NCBI GenBank assembly: GCA_031963465.1
Contig: JASSUG010000001.1
Span: forward strand, 62,001 to 126,000
DNA from: Mycoavidus cysteinexigens_B
GTDB taxonomy: Bacteria > Pseudomonadota > Gammaproteobacteria > Burkholderiales > Burkholderiaceae
Length of the DNA: 64,000 nt
Reading direction: 5' to 3'
Below the pieces are notes generated by a model. The model saw only the letters and a program-made list of their open reading frames with translations, did not search any database and was not told the origin of the DNA. Positions within the stretch are counted from its first letter, which is position 1; every line of letters begins with the position of its first letter. Both the position numbers and the translations under genes were made by a program. Shown here one piece after another: positions 52,399 to 61,200 of the stretch.

Positions 52399-52669
52399 TC
52401 AATGGCAAATTGCCCGCTACGGCCGAATAGTTGGTTCTCGCGAACGGCTCCGAAATACCGCGCATCCCCCTTCTAGACTGAGGCGTATGCTATTTCTGTA
52501 GAGCCGACTAGCGCGCGCTTTTGGGCAATCTCTAGCTTAGGTGAACGGCGCATCTGCTGTATAGGATAAAATACGCGTATTCTGCCGTCTCAGTGAAATC
52601 TTATGCAGCCGAAATTTTGAGAGCGCTTAGCGGTATTATTTTTGACCTTTCTAACAGGAGGCGGCTATT

Positions 52670-53866
52670 TTGTTGCACGCTTTGCTTGAATTTTTCTCTC
52701 ATGGCTTATTGAATTTGTCATATTGGCAAATCGCCATCTATACGCTTGCTGTAACCCATATCACGATTATTGGGGTGACAGTTTATCTGCATCGTTGCCA
52801 AGCACACCGTGCGCTTGAGTTACATCCAATCGTCAGTCATTTTTTCCGACTTTGGTTATGGCTAACCACGGGGATGGTGACGGGTCAGTGGGCCGCCATT
52901 CATCGTAAACACCATGCCAAATGCGAAACCGATGAAGATCCGCACAGCCCGCAGCGGCGCGGCATCTGGAAAGTATTGCTAGAAGGCGCAGAGTTGTACC
53001 GGGCGGAAGCAAAAAATCAAGAAACACTGAGCAAATATGGCCGTGGCACGCCCGATGATTGGCTTGAACGCAATGTATATGGCAAGCATTCGGTGCTTGG
53101 CGTCTCCCTGATGATGATCATCAATATTGCGCTGTTTGGTGTAGTGGGGGTGTCAGTGTGGGCGGTGCAGATGATCTGGGTGCCGTTTTGGGCTGCCGGC
53201 GTGGTGAATGGGCTTGCGCACTATTGGGGTTATCGCAATTATAATTGTGCCGACGCCAGCACCAATATTTTCCCATTGGGGATATTAATTGGCGGCGAAG
53301 AATTACATAACAATCACCACACTTTTGCGACCTCAGCTAAGCTATCGAATAAATGGTATGAGTTCGATATTGGCTGGATGTATATTCGGATTTTGTCTGC
53401 GCTACGCCTGGCTACCGTCAAAAAAGTTGCACCGGTGCCCAAACTGACACAAGGCAAGCCAGTACTGGATCTTGAGACTTTGCAGGCGGTCTTGGCAAAT
53501 CGTTATGAGGTGATGGCGCGTTACGCCAAGACGGCAAAGCGTGCGTATCGGCAGGAATTGGTGCACCTTAAAGAACTCGGCGGCCAAGAAAAATATCTGT
53601 TGGTTAAAAGCGCGCGTGAATGGTTTCATAACGAAAGCACTCGCCTCGAGAAATTTCAAAAAGAGCAGTTGCCGCAAATTTTGGCGCATAGCAATGCATT
53701 GCGTACCTTTCATGAGCTGCAGGGCGAACTAGCCGCTATCTGGGAGCGCTCAAATGCGACACGCGAGCAACTGTTACATCAGCTACAAACTTGGTGTCAC
53801 CGGGCCGAAGAAAGTGGCATTAAAGCTTTACAAGACTTTTCGCTACGCCTACGCTGTTATTCATGA
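52670..53866 (+). CDS. Membrane fatty-acid desaturase (delta-9 acyl-CoA type)
   Basis: Di-iron integral membrane desaturase introducing a cis double bond into acyl chains. Histidine boxes are YLHRCQAHRAL, HRKHHAKCETDEDPHS and EELHNNHHTF, between pairs of hydrophobic helices. The 398 residues carry a long C-terminal charged helical extension (about 130 residues) after the catalytic part, as in Burkholderia homologues. The start is TTG at 52670, supported by a strong AGGAGG eight bases upstream. Its stop overlaps the nadA ATG. Confidence 0.9.
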   Translation: MLHALLEFFSHGLLNLSYWQIAIYTLAVTHITIIGVTVYLHRCQAHRALELHPIVSHFFRLWLWLTTGMVTGQWAAIHRKHHAKCETDEDPHSPQRRGIWKVLLEGAELYRAEAKNQETLSKYGRGTPDDWLERNVYGKHSVLGVSLMMIINIALFGVVGVSVWAVQMIWVPFWAAGVVNGLAHYWGYRNYNCADASTNIFPLGILIGGEELHNNHHTFATSAKLSNKWYEFDIGWMYIRILSALRLATVKKVAPVPKLTQGKPVLDLETLQAVLANRYEVMARYAKTAKRAYRQELVHLKELGGQEKYLLVKSAREWFHNESTRLEKFQKEQLPQILAHSNALRTFHELQGELAAIWERSNATREQLLHQLQTWCHRAEESGIKALQDFSLRLRCYS

Positions 53867-55020
53867 CAATGAAGCACTCTTCGTCGTTGCAAACTATTAA
53901 GGCAGTTGATTTTGACCATCCGCAAACGCACGGCGCCGTCTGCGGCGTAGGGCATGGTTGGGCGCGCGTGCCAGACGTGCCGAGCCCAACTGAGCAACTC
54001 GCGTTAAAAGAGCGTATTCGTGCTTTGCTCATCCGCAATCAAGCCGTGTTGGTGGCGCATTATTATGTGGATGCTCAATTGCAGGAACTGGCGGATGAAA
54101 CCGGCGGCTGTGTGGCGGATTCACTAGAAATGGCGCGTTTTGGCCGCGATCACCCTGCTCGCACTTTAGTGGTGGCCGGGGTGCGCTTTATGGGTGAAAC
54201 CGCCAAAATTCTAAGCCCAGACAAGCGCGTGTTGATGCCCGATCTTGATGCGACTTGCTCACTGGATTTAGGTTGCCCGGCAGATGAATTCTCGGCTTTT
54301 TGCGATGCTCATCCAGAGCGCACAGTAGTGGTGTACGCTAACACCAGCGCTGCCGTCAAAGCGCGTGCGGACTGGATGGTGACGTCATCGATTGGGCTCG
54401 AGATCATCACCCAATTGCATGCTCAGGGAGAAAAGATCCTATGGGCGCCAGATCGCCATCTCGGCCAATATATTCAGCAAAAGACCGGCGCGGATATGCT
54501 GCTCTGGCAGGGCTCGTGCGTGGTGCATGACGAATTTAAAGGGGTTGAATTAGAACTCCTGCGCGCTGAGCATCCGCACGCTAAAGTACTGGTGCATCCA
54601 GAGTCGCCCGCTGCCGTGGTGGCGCAAGCGGATGTGGTTGGCTCAACCACGCAATTGATTGCTGCCGCCCAAAAACTCGATGCGACTGAATTTATCGTTG
54701 CGACCGATTTAGGAATTTTGTACAAAATGCGCGCAGCAGCGCCCACTAAGCAGTTCATTGCAGCGCCAACAGCGGGCAATAGCGCAACCTGTAAAAGTTG
54801 TGCCTATTGTCCTTGGATGGCGATGAATGGGCTGGCCAACCTCGCTGATGTACTGGAGCGTGGACATAACGAAATTCAGATTGATGCAGAGATTGCTGGG
54901 CGCGCGCGCGTGCCGATTGATCGCATGCTGGATTTTGCTGCGCGTCAGCGTAGTCCCGTGCGTGCCAGCGGCGATCTCGCACGCGATGGCGCATTATTCG
55001 CTCATGTTGGACCCGCTTGA
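53863..55020 (+). CDS. nadA: Quinolinate synthase A
   Basis: 4Fe-4S enzyme condensing iminoaspartate with dihydroxyacetone phosphate to quinolinate in NAD synthesis. The 385 residues contain AHYYVDAQLQELADETGGCVADSLEMA, FMGETAKILSPDKRVLMPDL with ATCSLDLGCP, WQGSCVVHDEF, and the third Cys in ATCKSCAYCPWMAMNGL. The N-terminal extension is longer than in E. coli. It overlaps the desaturase gene by four bases and is followed by nadC. The nadB gene that normally completes this set is not adjacent. Confidence 0.95.
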   Translation: MTMKHSSSLQTIKAVDFDHPQTHGAVCGVGHGWARVPDVPSPTEQLALKERIRALLIRNQAVLVAHYYVDAQLQELADETGGCVADSLEMARFGRDHPARTLVVAGVRFMGETAKILSPDKRVLMPDLDATCSLDLGCPADEFSAFCDAHPERTVVVYANTSAAVKARADWMVTSSIGLEIITQLHAQGEKILWAPDRHLGQYIQQKTGADMLLWQGSCVVHDEFKGVELELLRAEHPHAKVLVHPESPAAVVAQADVVGSTTQLIAAAQKLDATEFIVATDLGILYKMRAAAPTKQFIAAPTAGNSATCKSCAYCPWMAMNGLANLADVLERGHNEIQIDAEIAGRARVPIDRMLDFAARQRSPVRASGDLARDGALFAHVGPA

Positions 55021-55077
55021 GTGATTTGACGCGGGAAGCATCTGACGCAATACCCAACGCACTCTCTTTTTCACAAA

Positions 55078-55944
55078 ATGGCCTCCTCTGAAACAATCCG
55101 TAGTGAATATGGCGAACTATTTGAGCAGGCGCTGATCCGCACTGTAGCGAATGCGCTGAGTGAGGATCTTGGTTCACAAGATCAAACCGGCCGCTTGCTC
55201 AATGCGAGTCAGATCGGCGCGGCACGCATTATCGTGCGTGAAGCAGCAGTGTTGTGCGGCATCCCGTGGGTGACTGAGGTCATGCGTCAGCTTGAGCCAA
55301 CGATTACGCTTGAATGGCTTTGTCAGGAAGGTGAACTGATGCGGGCTGGCGATGTGGTTTGCATCGTACGTGGACCGCTCCGTATGATCTTGACCGGTGA
55401 ACGAACTGCGCTCAATTTCTTGCAATTGTTATCAGGAGTAGCGACTGCGACACAGCATTATGTTAACGCTATAGCGGGCACGCAAGCGCATATCTTTGAT
55501 ACGCGCAAAACCTTACCCGGCTTACGGCTTGCGCAAAAATATGCGGTCCGTGTTGGCGGCGGCGAGAATCAGCGGCTGGCGTTATATGATGGTATTTTAA
55601 TTAAAGAAAATCATATTGCCGCAGCAGGTGGCGTCGCTAAGGCGCTTGCTGCCGCCAGTTCGCTGAAGGCGCAGGTGCCAGTCCAAATAGAAGTTGAGAC
55701 ATTGGCTCAGCTTGAAGAGGCGCTGAGCGCACAGGCACGGTTAATTCTGCTGGATAACTTTACCCTTAAGCAGCTGCGCGAAGCTGTGCGCATCAATGCT
55801 GGACGCGCGGTACTCGAGGTCTCGGGAGGTGTGAATCTAGAGACCGTACGCGCAATTGCTGAGGTGGGTGTGGATCGAATTTCAATCGGTGCATTGACTA
55901 AGCATCTGCAGGCAACGGATTACTCGTTACGGGTGATTGAGTAG
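55078..55944 (+). CDS. nadC: Nicotinate-nucleotide pyrophosphorylase (quinolinate phosphoribosyltransferase)
   Basis: Converts quinolinate and PRPP to nicotinate mononucleotide. The 288 residues include NALSEDLGSQDQTGRLL, GERTALNFLQLLSGVAT, and DTRKTLPGLRLAQKYAVRVGGGENQR. IKENHIAAAGGV and LEVSGGVNLETVRAIAEVGVDRISIGALT complete the set. It follows nadA after 57 bases. A short stem at 55950-55970 (CTGCC/GGCAG) lies past the stop but lacks a T-run. Confidence 0.95.
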   Translation: MASSETIRSEYGELFEQALIRTVANALSEDLGSQDQTGRLLNASQIGAARIIVREAAVLCGIPWVTEVMRQLEPTITLEWLCQEGELMRAGDVVCIVRGPLRMILTGERTALNFLQLLSGVATATQHYVNAIAGTQAHIFDTRKTLPGLRLAQKYAVRVGGGENQRLALYDGILIKENHIAAAGGVAKALAAASSLKAQVPVQIEVETLAQLEEALSAQARLILLDNFTLKQLREAVRINAGRAVLEVSGGVNLETVRAIAEVGVDRISIGALTKHLQATDYSLRVIE

Positions 55945-56035
55945 CGCTGCCGTGCCAGAGCGGCAGACTCTACCTACTCTGCCAACAGTCTCATCTTGGA
56001 AAATATTGTTACACTCACTGCCACATTAAAAAATA

Positions 56036-56848
56036 TCAGCCATTAACTGTTCGTGAGAGGAGGTTAATTTCAGAATCTAGCTTATCGCTTAAAGACTCAA
56101 TACCGTGTGGAAAACAGTCAACGTAGCTCGCATAATTCATACACAAAAGAATCGGTATCGAGAGGATGGGAATGGTCAGTGCTAATACTGCAAACACCAG
56201 CGTATCAACGTTTAACATAAAGAGTATGCTAAACGCCAAGATATAGGCAGCGCTTAAACATAGTAGCCACAGCAGTGAGTTCAGCATAATCGCGCTAAAA
56301 TTACGCCAACATGCAAGCACACTAAGACCTAGCGCTTTATGTAGCGGCATCCGATGCCAAGCGATTAAAGCTGGCGTAAATCGGGTCAACATACGAAATA
56401 TTCTGTAAATTATTATCCTTATCATCATGGCGCCTAGCACATAAAATGACGCATAATTTCCTGCTGCTATGTCTTTAATAAATTGATTGGGAGCGACCCA
56501 TATTAAGACTATCAAAAGCGCCAAAACAGCTGAGATAAAAAGGGCGATCACTTCATATAAACCGAGCAATAGCAGTCGCCCAACAGTTTTTTTATTATAC
56601 GTGCTGCGTAGAGTTGACTGGGTGGCAAGTAAGGTTGATTTTTGATTGAGTTTTTTGCGGCATACTGCCATAAAGCCGACTCGTATGAATGGACTTAAAA
56701 GCCATTCTCCTACAATTAAAAGGGGTAGGATTAAAAACAAACTGCACAAAGAACCGATCAGGAAAATAAAAGGGTTTTGCCCAAACAGCCAGAGCCCTTT
56801 TTTAAACCATGTATAACCTGCTTTGGCGGGGAGTTTATTAATATGCAT
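56036..56848 (-). CDS. BPSS1780-like integral membrane protein
   Basis: 270-residue hydrophobic protein with about six transmembrane helices. Its start, KLPAKAGYTWFKKGLWLFGQ and then NPFIFLIGSLCSLFLILPLL, matches the BPSS1780 family of betaproteobacterial membrane proteins, whose function is unknown. AT content is higher than in the neighbouring core genes. It lies where nadB would be expected after nadC in related genomes and marks the boundary to the accessory region on its right. Confidence 0.7.
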   Translation of the reverse strand: MHINKLPAKAGYTWFKKGLWLFGQNPFIFLIGSLCSLFLILPLLIVGEWLLSPFIRVGFMAVCRKKLNQKSTLLATQSTLRSTYNKKTVGRLLLLGLYEVIALFISAVLALLIVLIWVAPNQFIKDIAAGNYASFYVLGAMMIRIIIYRIFRMLTRFTPALIAWHRMPLHKALGLSVLACWRNFSAIMLNSLLWLLCLSAAYILAFSILFMLNVDTLVFAVLALTIPILSIPILLCMNYASYVDCFPHGIESLSDKLDSEINLLSRTVNG

Positions 56849-56874
56849 ATACAGGGGTGGAAAATTCCTATAAA

Positions 56875-57290
56875 TTAAAGTGGATGCAAAGCTGGCGCTA
56901 TTATATGAGCACGTAGTATTTTCTCAAAGTACGCCGGGTCATGAGACTTAAGCATTTGCGCTTGACGTGGTAAATAAACATCATAAAGGCGTGGCCTGAG
57001 TGGGGTGGATGAGGGTACGCCTCTAACGGTGATCCACTGCACGCCCTTTTTGAAGGGGTAGACCCAACACTCGTGTTCTTGCATAGCAATGCCAGCCTGG
57101 CATTCACATCGGGGTCAAACCGGCCGCTCGTGGTATGCCAGCGCTCAGAGAGGGTACTGGCTACACAACGCTCGCCTCCCTTGGCGTTGTCACCCGCCGC
57201 CATTTCGATCACAACAAAAAATGAATCATGGCATCCGAAAAGTACCGATATACTCCTACGTTATGAGCATCAAATTTAACATAAGACAAA
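56875..57290 (-). pseudogene. Unidentified ORF debris, two overlapping frames
   Basis: Two long minus-strand frames overlap here. One starts upstream of the Met codons and runs FGCHDSFFVVIEMAAGDNAK through RWHTTSGRFDPDVNARLALL. The other, frame-shifted, runs CECQAGIAMQEHECWVYPFK to FEKILRAHIIAPALHPL and stops at 56875. Together they could be one gene with a frameshift near 57090. I do not recognise a family. Two short pieces of this sequence recur, in swapped order, at 58144-58189, suggesting a repeated element broken by rearrangement. Confidence 0.3.
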
Positions 57291-57370
57291 CTCTTTTCCT
57301 TGACAAAAACATATTTTAGTTTCGCTTGATATCGTAAAATAAGAGCCTTTCTTATTTTAGGTTACGCCCG

Positions 57371-57715
57371 ATGAAATGAACGCTCCAAGGCCGCTATGTC
57401 ACGATATCGACAACGGGCGAAAAAGCGCGAGCCTTCGTACCCGCACCGCTTCCGCCTTGCCCACCTATCGCTTGGACTGCTAAATTGCGCCGAAACTTCG
57501 ACCAAGCGTTACTCGCGCTAGGACAGTTAGATAGCGTATCAACGCTGCTACCTGACACCTCGCTTTTTCTCTATATGTATGTTCGTAAGGAGGCGGTGCT
57601 TTCGTCCATGATTGAAGGGACGCAATCTTCACTCTCCGATTTGTTGTTATTCGAGCTAGATGAAATGCCGGGTGTCCCATTAGATGATGTACGTGAAGTG
57701 AGCCACTATGTGTAG
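57371..57715 (+). pseudogene. Fic-family protein, N-terminal remnant with two nonsense codons
   Basis: From an ATG at 57371 the frame reads MK, a TGA where the family probably has Trp, then TLQGRYVTISTTGEKARAFV, the Fic N-terminal signature. It continues LRRNFDQALLALGQLDSVST, LFLYMYVRKEAVLSSMIEGT, QSSLSDLLLFELDEMPGVPL and DDVREVSHYV before a TAG at 57713-57715. What follows does not continue the family, and the catalytic HPFx(D/E)GNGR motif is absent. The inhibitory (S/T)xxxE(G/N)-like SSMIEGTQSS segment survives. An intact Fic enzyme would transfer AMP to target proteins. Confidence 0.8.
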
Positions 57716-57899
57716 AGGCTCGCGTTTGAAACTGGTCATGCTCGCAATCAGCGCACTTTCTGGCTCAGATTAATTGCAACTAGCGGAGCGTCCAAGCTCA
57801 AATTATCTGCAAATGAGCTTGCATTTATCATCATCAACTCGCATTCCATCGCCACGTGCTCACATTAATTGCAAACTAAATTCCTCCAGACACTCTCTT

Positions 57900-58063
57900 A
57901 AGAAACAAATTTAAGTTGTTGATAAATAAGGATTATTTTTCGTCCATTTCGGAATCAAAAAAAACTGAGGCTATTTTGTTTCTTCAGCGCGCCTTGCGAC
58001 CGACAGGTCGATTACGACACTATTGAGACACAAAAAATGTCTCGTTGGCATGACCCATTGGAG
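57900..58063 (+). repeat. Left 164-bp inverted repeat flanking the NACHT-HEAT gene
   Basis: Matches the reverse complement of 63690-63853 over the whole 164 bases with a single mismatch (ACACTATTG against ACGCTATTG). Its outer 85 bases (57900-57984) form a unit that itself begins AAGAAACAAA and ends TTTGTTTCTT. The inner part carries a small GACC-GACA-GGTC palindrome. The surrounding gap 57716-58296 otherwise holds no gene; a 7-bp hairpin (TGCCTAT/ATAGGCA) lies near 58250-58275. Confidence 0.93.
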
Positions 58064-58296
58064 GGTACCTATACGATACAATCAGATTATGACGCATGAT
58101 CCGAGGCAAATCCAAATGAAATGGGCCTGGAACAATCAGTTGTGTCACCAGCCGCCATTTCGATCACAGCAATGCCAACCTAGCATTCATAATAAGCAGA
58201 TCACCATTAAGATTGAGTTTCCGTATAGTGGCTGATTACGACACTGTTTTTTGCCTATTTTTGAGAGATAGGCAGAGCAAGCGAGTTCATCCGTTA

Positions 58297-61200
58297 TTAT
58301 GCGAAACCCTTGATTAACCCTAAAATCTTTTTTCTGGTGGAAAGAGGAGGAGATGATGGGTTGACTGATGTAGAGGTCGGAAAAACCTTTGTCTGGCTTA
58401 GGTAAGGAACGAAAGGAATACCCGCAGCCTGCTGGGCATTTTGAACTGCTTGCCTGAATTTAATTTCCTGGTCTGGATTGCTAAAGGGAACAGTTTGCAG
58501 ACCTTCAGCAGTATAAAAATACAGGGCACCGTCCTGTATATAGAAAGGCGCACTCTGATCAAAGCGTTGTGCAAGTAAGTATTCTTTATAGACCAATTCT
58601 ATCTTTTGTCTATTAAACGTTGGCAATAAGCGATAGAACGTCGAACGGTGCTTGCCTAACGCTTCAGCAGCGCTGCGCCTCACGTCCTCTTTCTCGTCCT
58701 TCGTCAGCGCGATCAAGGCCAGCAGGGCCGACTCCGGTAACGAAGACCGCTTCCCTAACGCTTCAGCAGCGCGGTTCCTCACGTACCCGTTCTCGTCCTT
58801 CGTCAGCGCGATCAAGGCCAGCAGGGCCGACTCCGGTAACGAAGACGGCTGACCTAACGCTCCAGCAGCGCTGCGCCTCACGTACTCGTTCTCGTCCTTC
58901 GTCAGCGGGATCAAGGCCAGCAGGGCCGACTCCGGTAACGAAGACTGCTTCCCTAACGCATAAGCAGCGCTGTTCTTCACGTCCCAGTCCCCGTCCATCG
59001 TCAGCGGGATCAAGGCCAGCAGGACCGACTCCGGTAACGAAGACCGCTTCCCTAACGCTTCAGCAGCGTGGCGCCTCACCTCCCGGTACTCGTCCTTCAG
59101 CAGCGCGATCAAGGCCAGCAGGGCGATCAAGGCCAGCACCGACTCCGGTAACGAAGACGGCTTCCCTAACGCTTCAGCAGCGCTGCCCCTCACGTACCCG
59201 TTCTCGTCCTTCGTCAGCGCGATCAAGGCCAGCAGGGCCGACTCCGGTAACGAAGACCGCTTCCCTAACGCTTCAGCAGCGTGGCACCTCACGTCCCATT
59301 TCTCGTCCTTCGTCAGCGCGATCAAGGCCAGCAGGGCCGACTTCGGTAACGAAGACTGCTTCCCTAACGCATCAGCAGCGCTGCCCCTCACGTCCCATTT
59401 CTCGTCCTTCGTCAGCGCGATCAAGGCCAGCAGAGCCGACTCCGGTAACGAAGACTGCTGACCTAACGCTCCAGCAGCGCTGCCCCTCACGTACCCTTCC
59501 TCGTCCTTCGTCAGCGCGATCAAGGCCAGCAGGGCCGACTCCGGTAACGAAGACTGCGCCCCTAACGCTTCAGCAGCGTGGCACCTCACGTCCCATTTCT
59601 CGTCCTTCGTCAGCGCGATCAAGGCCAGCAGGGCCGACTCCGGTAACGAAGACCGCCTCCCTAACGCTTCAGCAGCGTGGCACCTCACGTCCTCGTTCTC
59701 GTCCTTCGTCAGCGCGATCAAGGCCAGCAGGGCCGACTCCGGTAACGAAGACCGCTTCCCTAACACTTCAGTAGCGCTGTGCCTCACGTCCTCGTTCTCG
59801 TCCTTCGTCAGCGCGATCAAGGCCAGCAGGGCCGACTCCGGTAACGAAGACCGCTTCCCTAACACTTCAGTAGCGCTATGCCTCACGTCCTCGTTCTCGT
59901 CCTTCAGCAGCGCGATCAAGGCCAGCAGGGCCGACTCCGGTAACGAAGACCGCTTCCCTAACGCTTCAGCAGCGCGGTTCCTCACGTCCTCTTTCTCGTG
60001 CTTCAGCAGCGCGATCAAGGCCAGCAGGGCCGACTCCGGTAACGAAGACCGCTTCCCTAACGCATAAGCAGCGCTGTTCCTCACGTACACGTCCTCGTCC
60101 TTCATCAGCGCGATCAAGGCCAGCAGGGCCGACTCCGGTAACGAAGACGGCTGACCTAACGCTTCAGCAGCGCTGCCCCTCACGTACACGTTCTCGTCCT
60201 TCGTCAGCGCGATCAAGGCCAGCAGGGCCGGTTCTGATAAAGTAGTAGACCGATGTTTGAATGCCATTGCAACCGCTTCTTTTGTTCGCACTGATGTCGC
60301 CTTCTGAAGGCACTGGAGCAACAAGTGCTCGGGAAACGTGGGCTGATACGCGAGTGTGCATTCTTTTCTCTTATCGATTTCCAATTGTAGCCATTGCGCC
60401 AAACCTTGCTCCAGCCATTCTCGGATTTCGGGCGACAGCCCAACGTCTGTGGCGCTAGACGTTTCATGCAGGCAGTTCATGATGAGGCGCTGATGATGCG
60501 CACCAAACAAGTCACGCGGTTCGGCTTCGAGCAAAACGAAAAACCGGTTCAGGGCTTCTCCGCGCAACAGACCTGCAACAAACCACCACAGAATCTCATA
60601 GCGCGGGTTGTATTTATGTTGACAAACAAACGCTTCGGGTGGCGCTTGTGTCCACCGCTTGCTGTCGGCAGACAGCAAGCTTATCTCCTGCCACGCTTCC
60701 CAATGCTGAACAAAATGCTTGGCCGCAAAGAACTCCTGAAACGTCAAATGCATGAAGTGGTAGCTGCGTTGGCTCTCCTGTGCATCATCAGTATGGAGAA
60801 ACGAAAGCTTTTTGAGGTTGTCCTCAAACGTAAGAGGAAGCGAAACACCTTCACGCATCAGTTGTTCAATCAGACTATCCATATAAGCGGGATTAAATTC
60901 GATGCGATTCTCTTGCAATCCTTTAAAGGCCAACGCGTTGAGAAAATCATTTTCTACTTTGATTGCCTGCTCGATACGTAATGGACTTCTCAGCGCATGA
61001 ACCGCTTCGGCGGCTAATAATTTCCCGTCTTCCAGCTTGCCCAAGCGCAGCATATCTTTACGCCATAATTTATTCATCATCGCTTGATATAGCGAGCTGA
61101 CCGTCACCGAGCCTTGCGCTTCTTGCTGCACGCGCTTAATTTCATCCCAGCTGTAGCACAGCGCATCCAACTGAATCGGCACGTTGACCAATCCTTGAAT

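Noticed and set aside
58250..58275. Hairpin TGCCTAT/ATAGGCA downstream of the NACHT gene as a terminator.
   Set aside because: On the gene's strand the stem is followed by A residues, not T, so it does not look like an intrinsic terminator.
58620..59774. 384-codon open frame antisense to the HEAT repeats, rich in Arg/Ser/Pro.
   Set aside because: It is a by-product of the 99-base periodicity: the same residue pattern repeats every 33 codons, composition is low-complexity, and no ribosome site or family match is seen.
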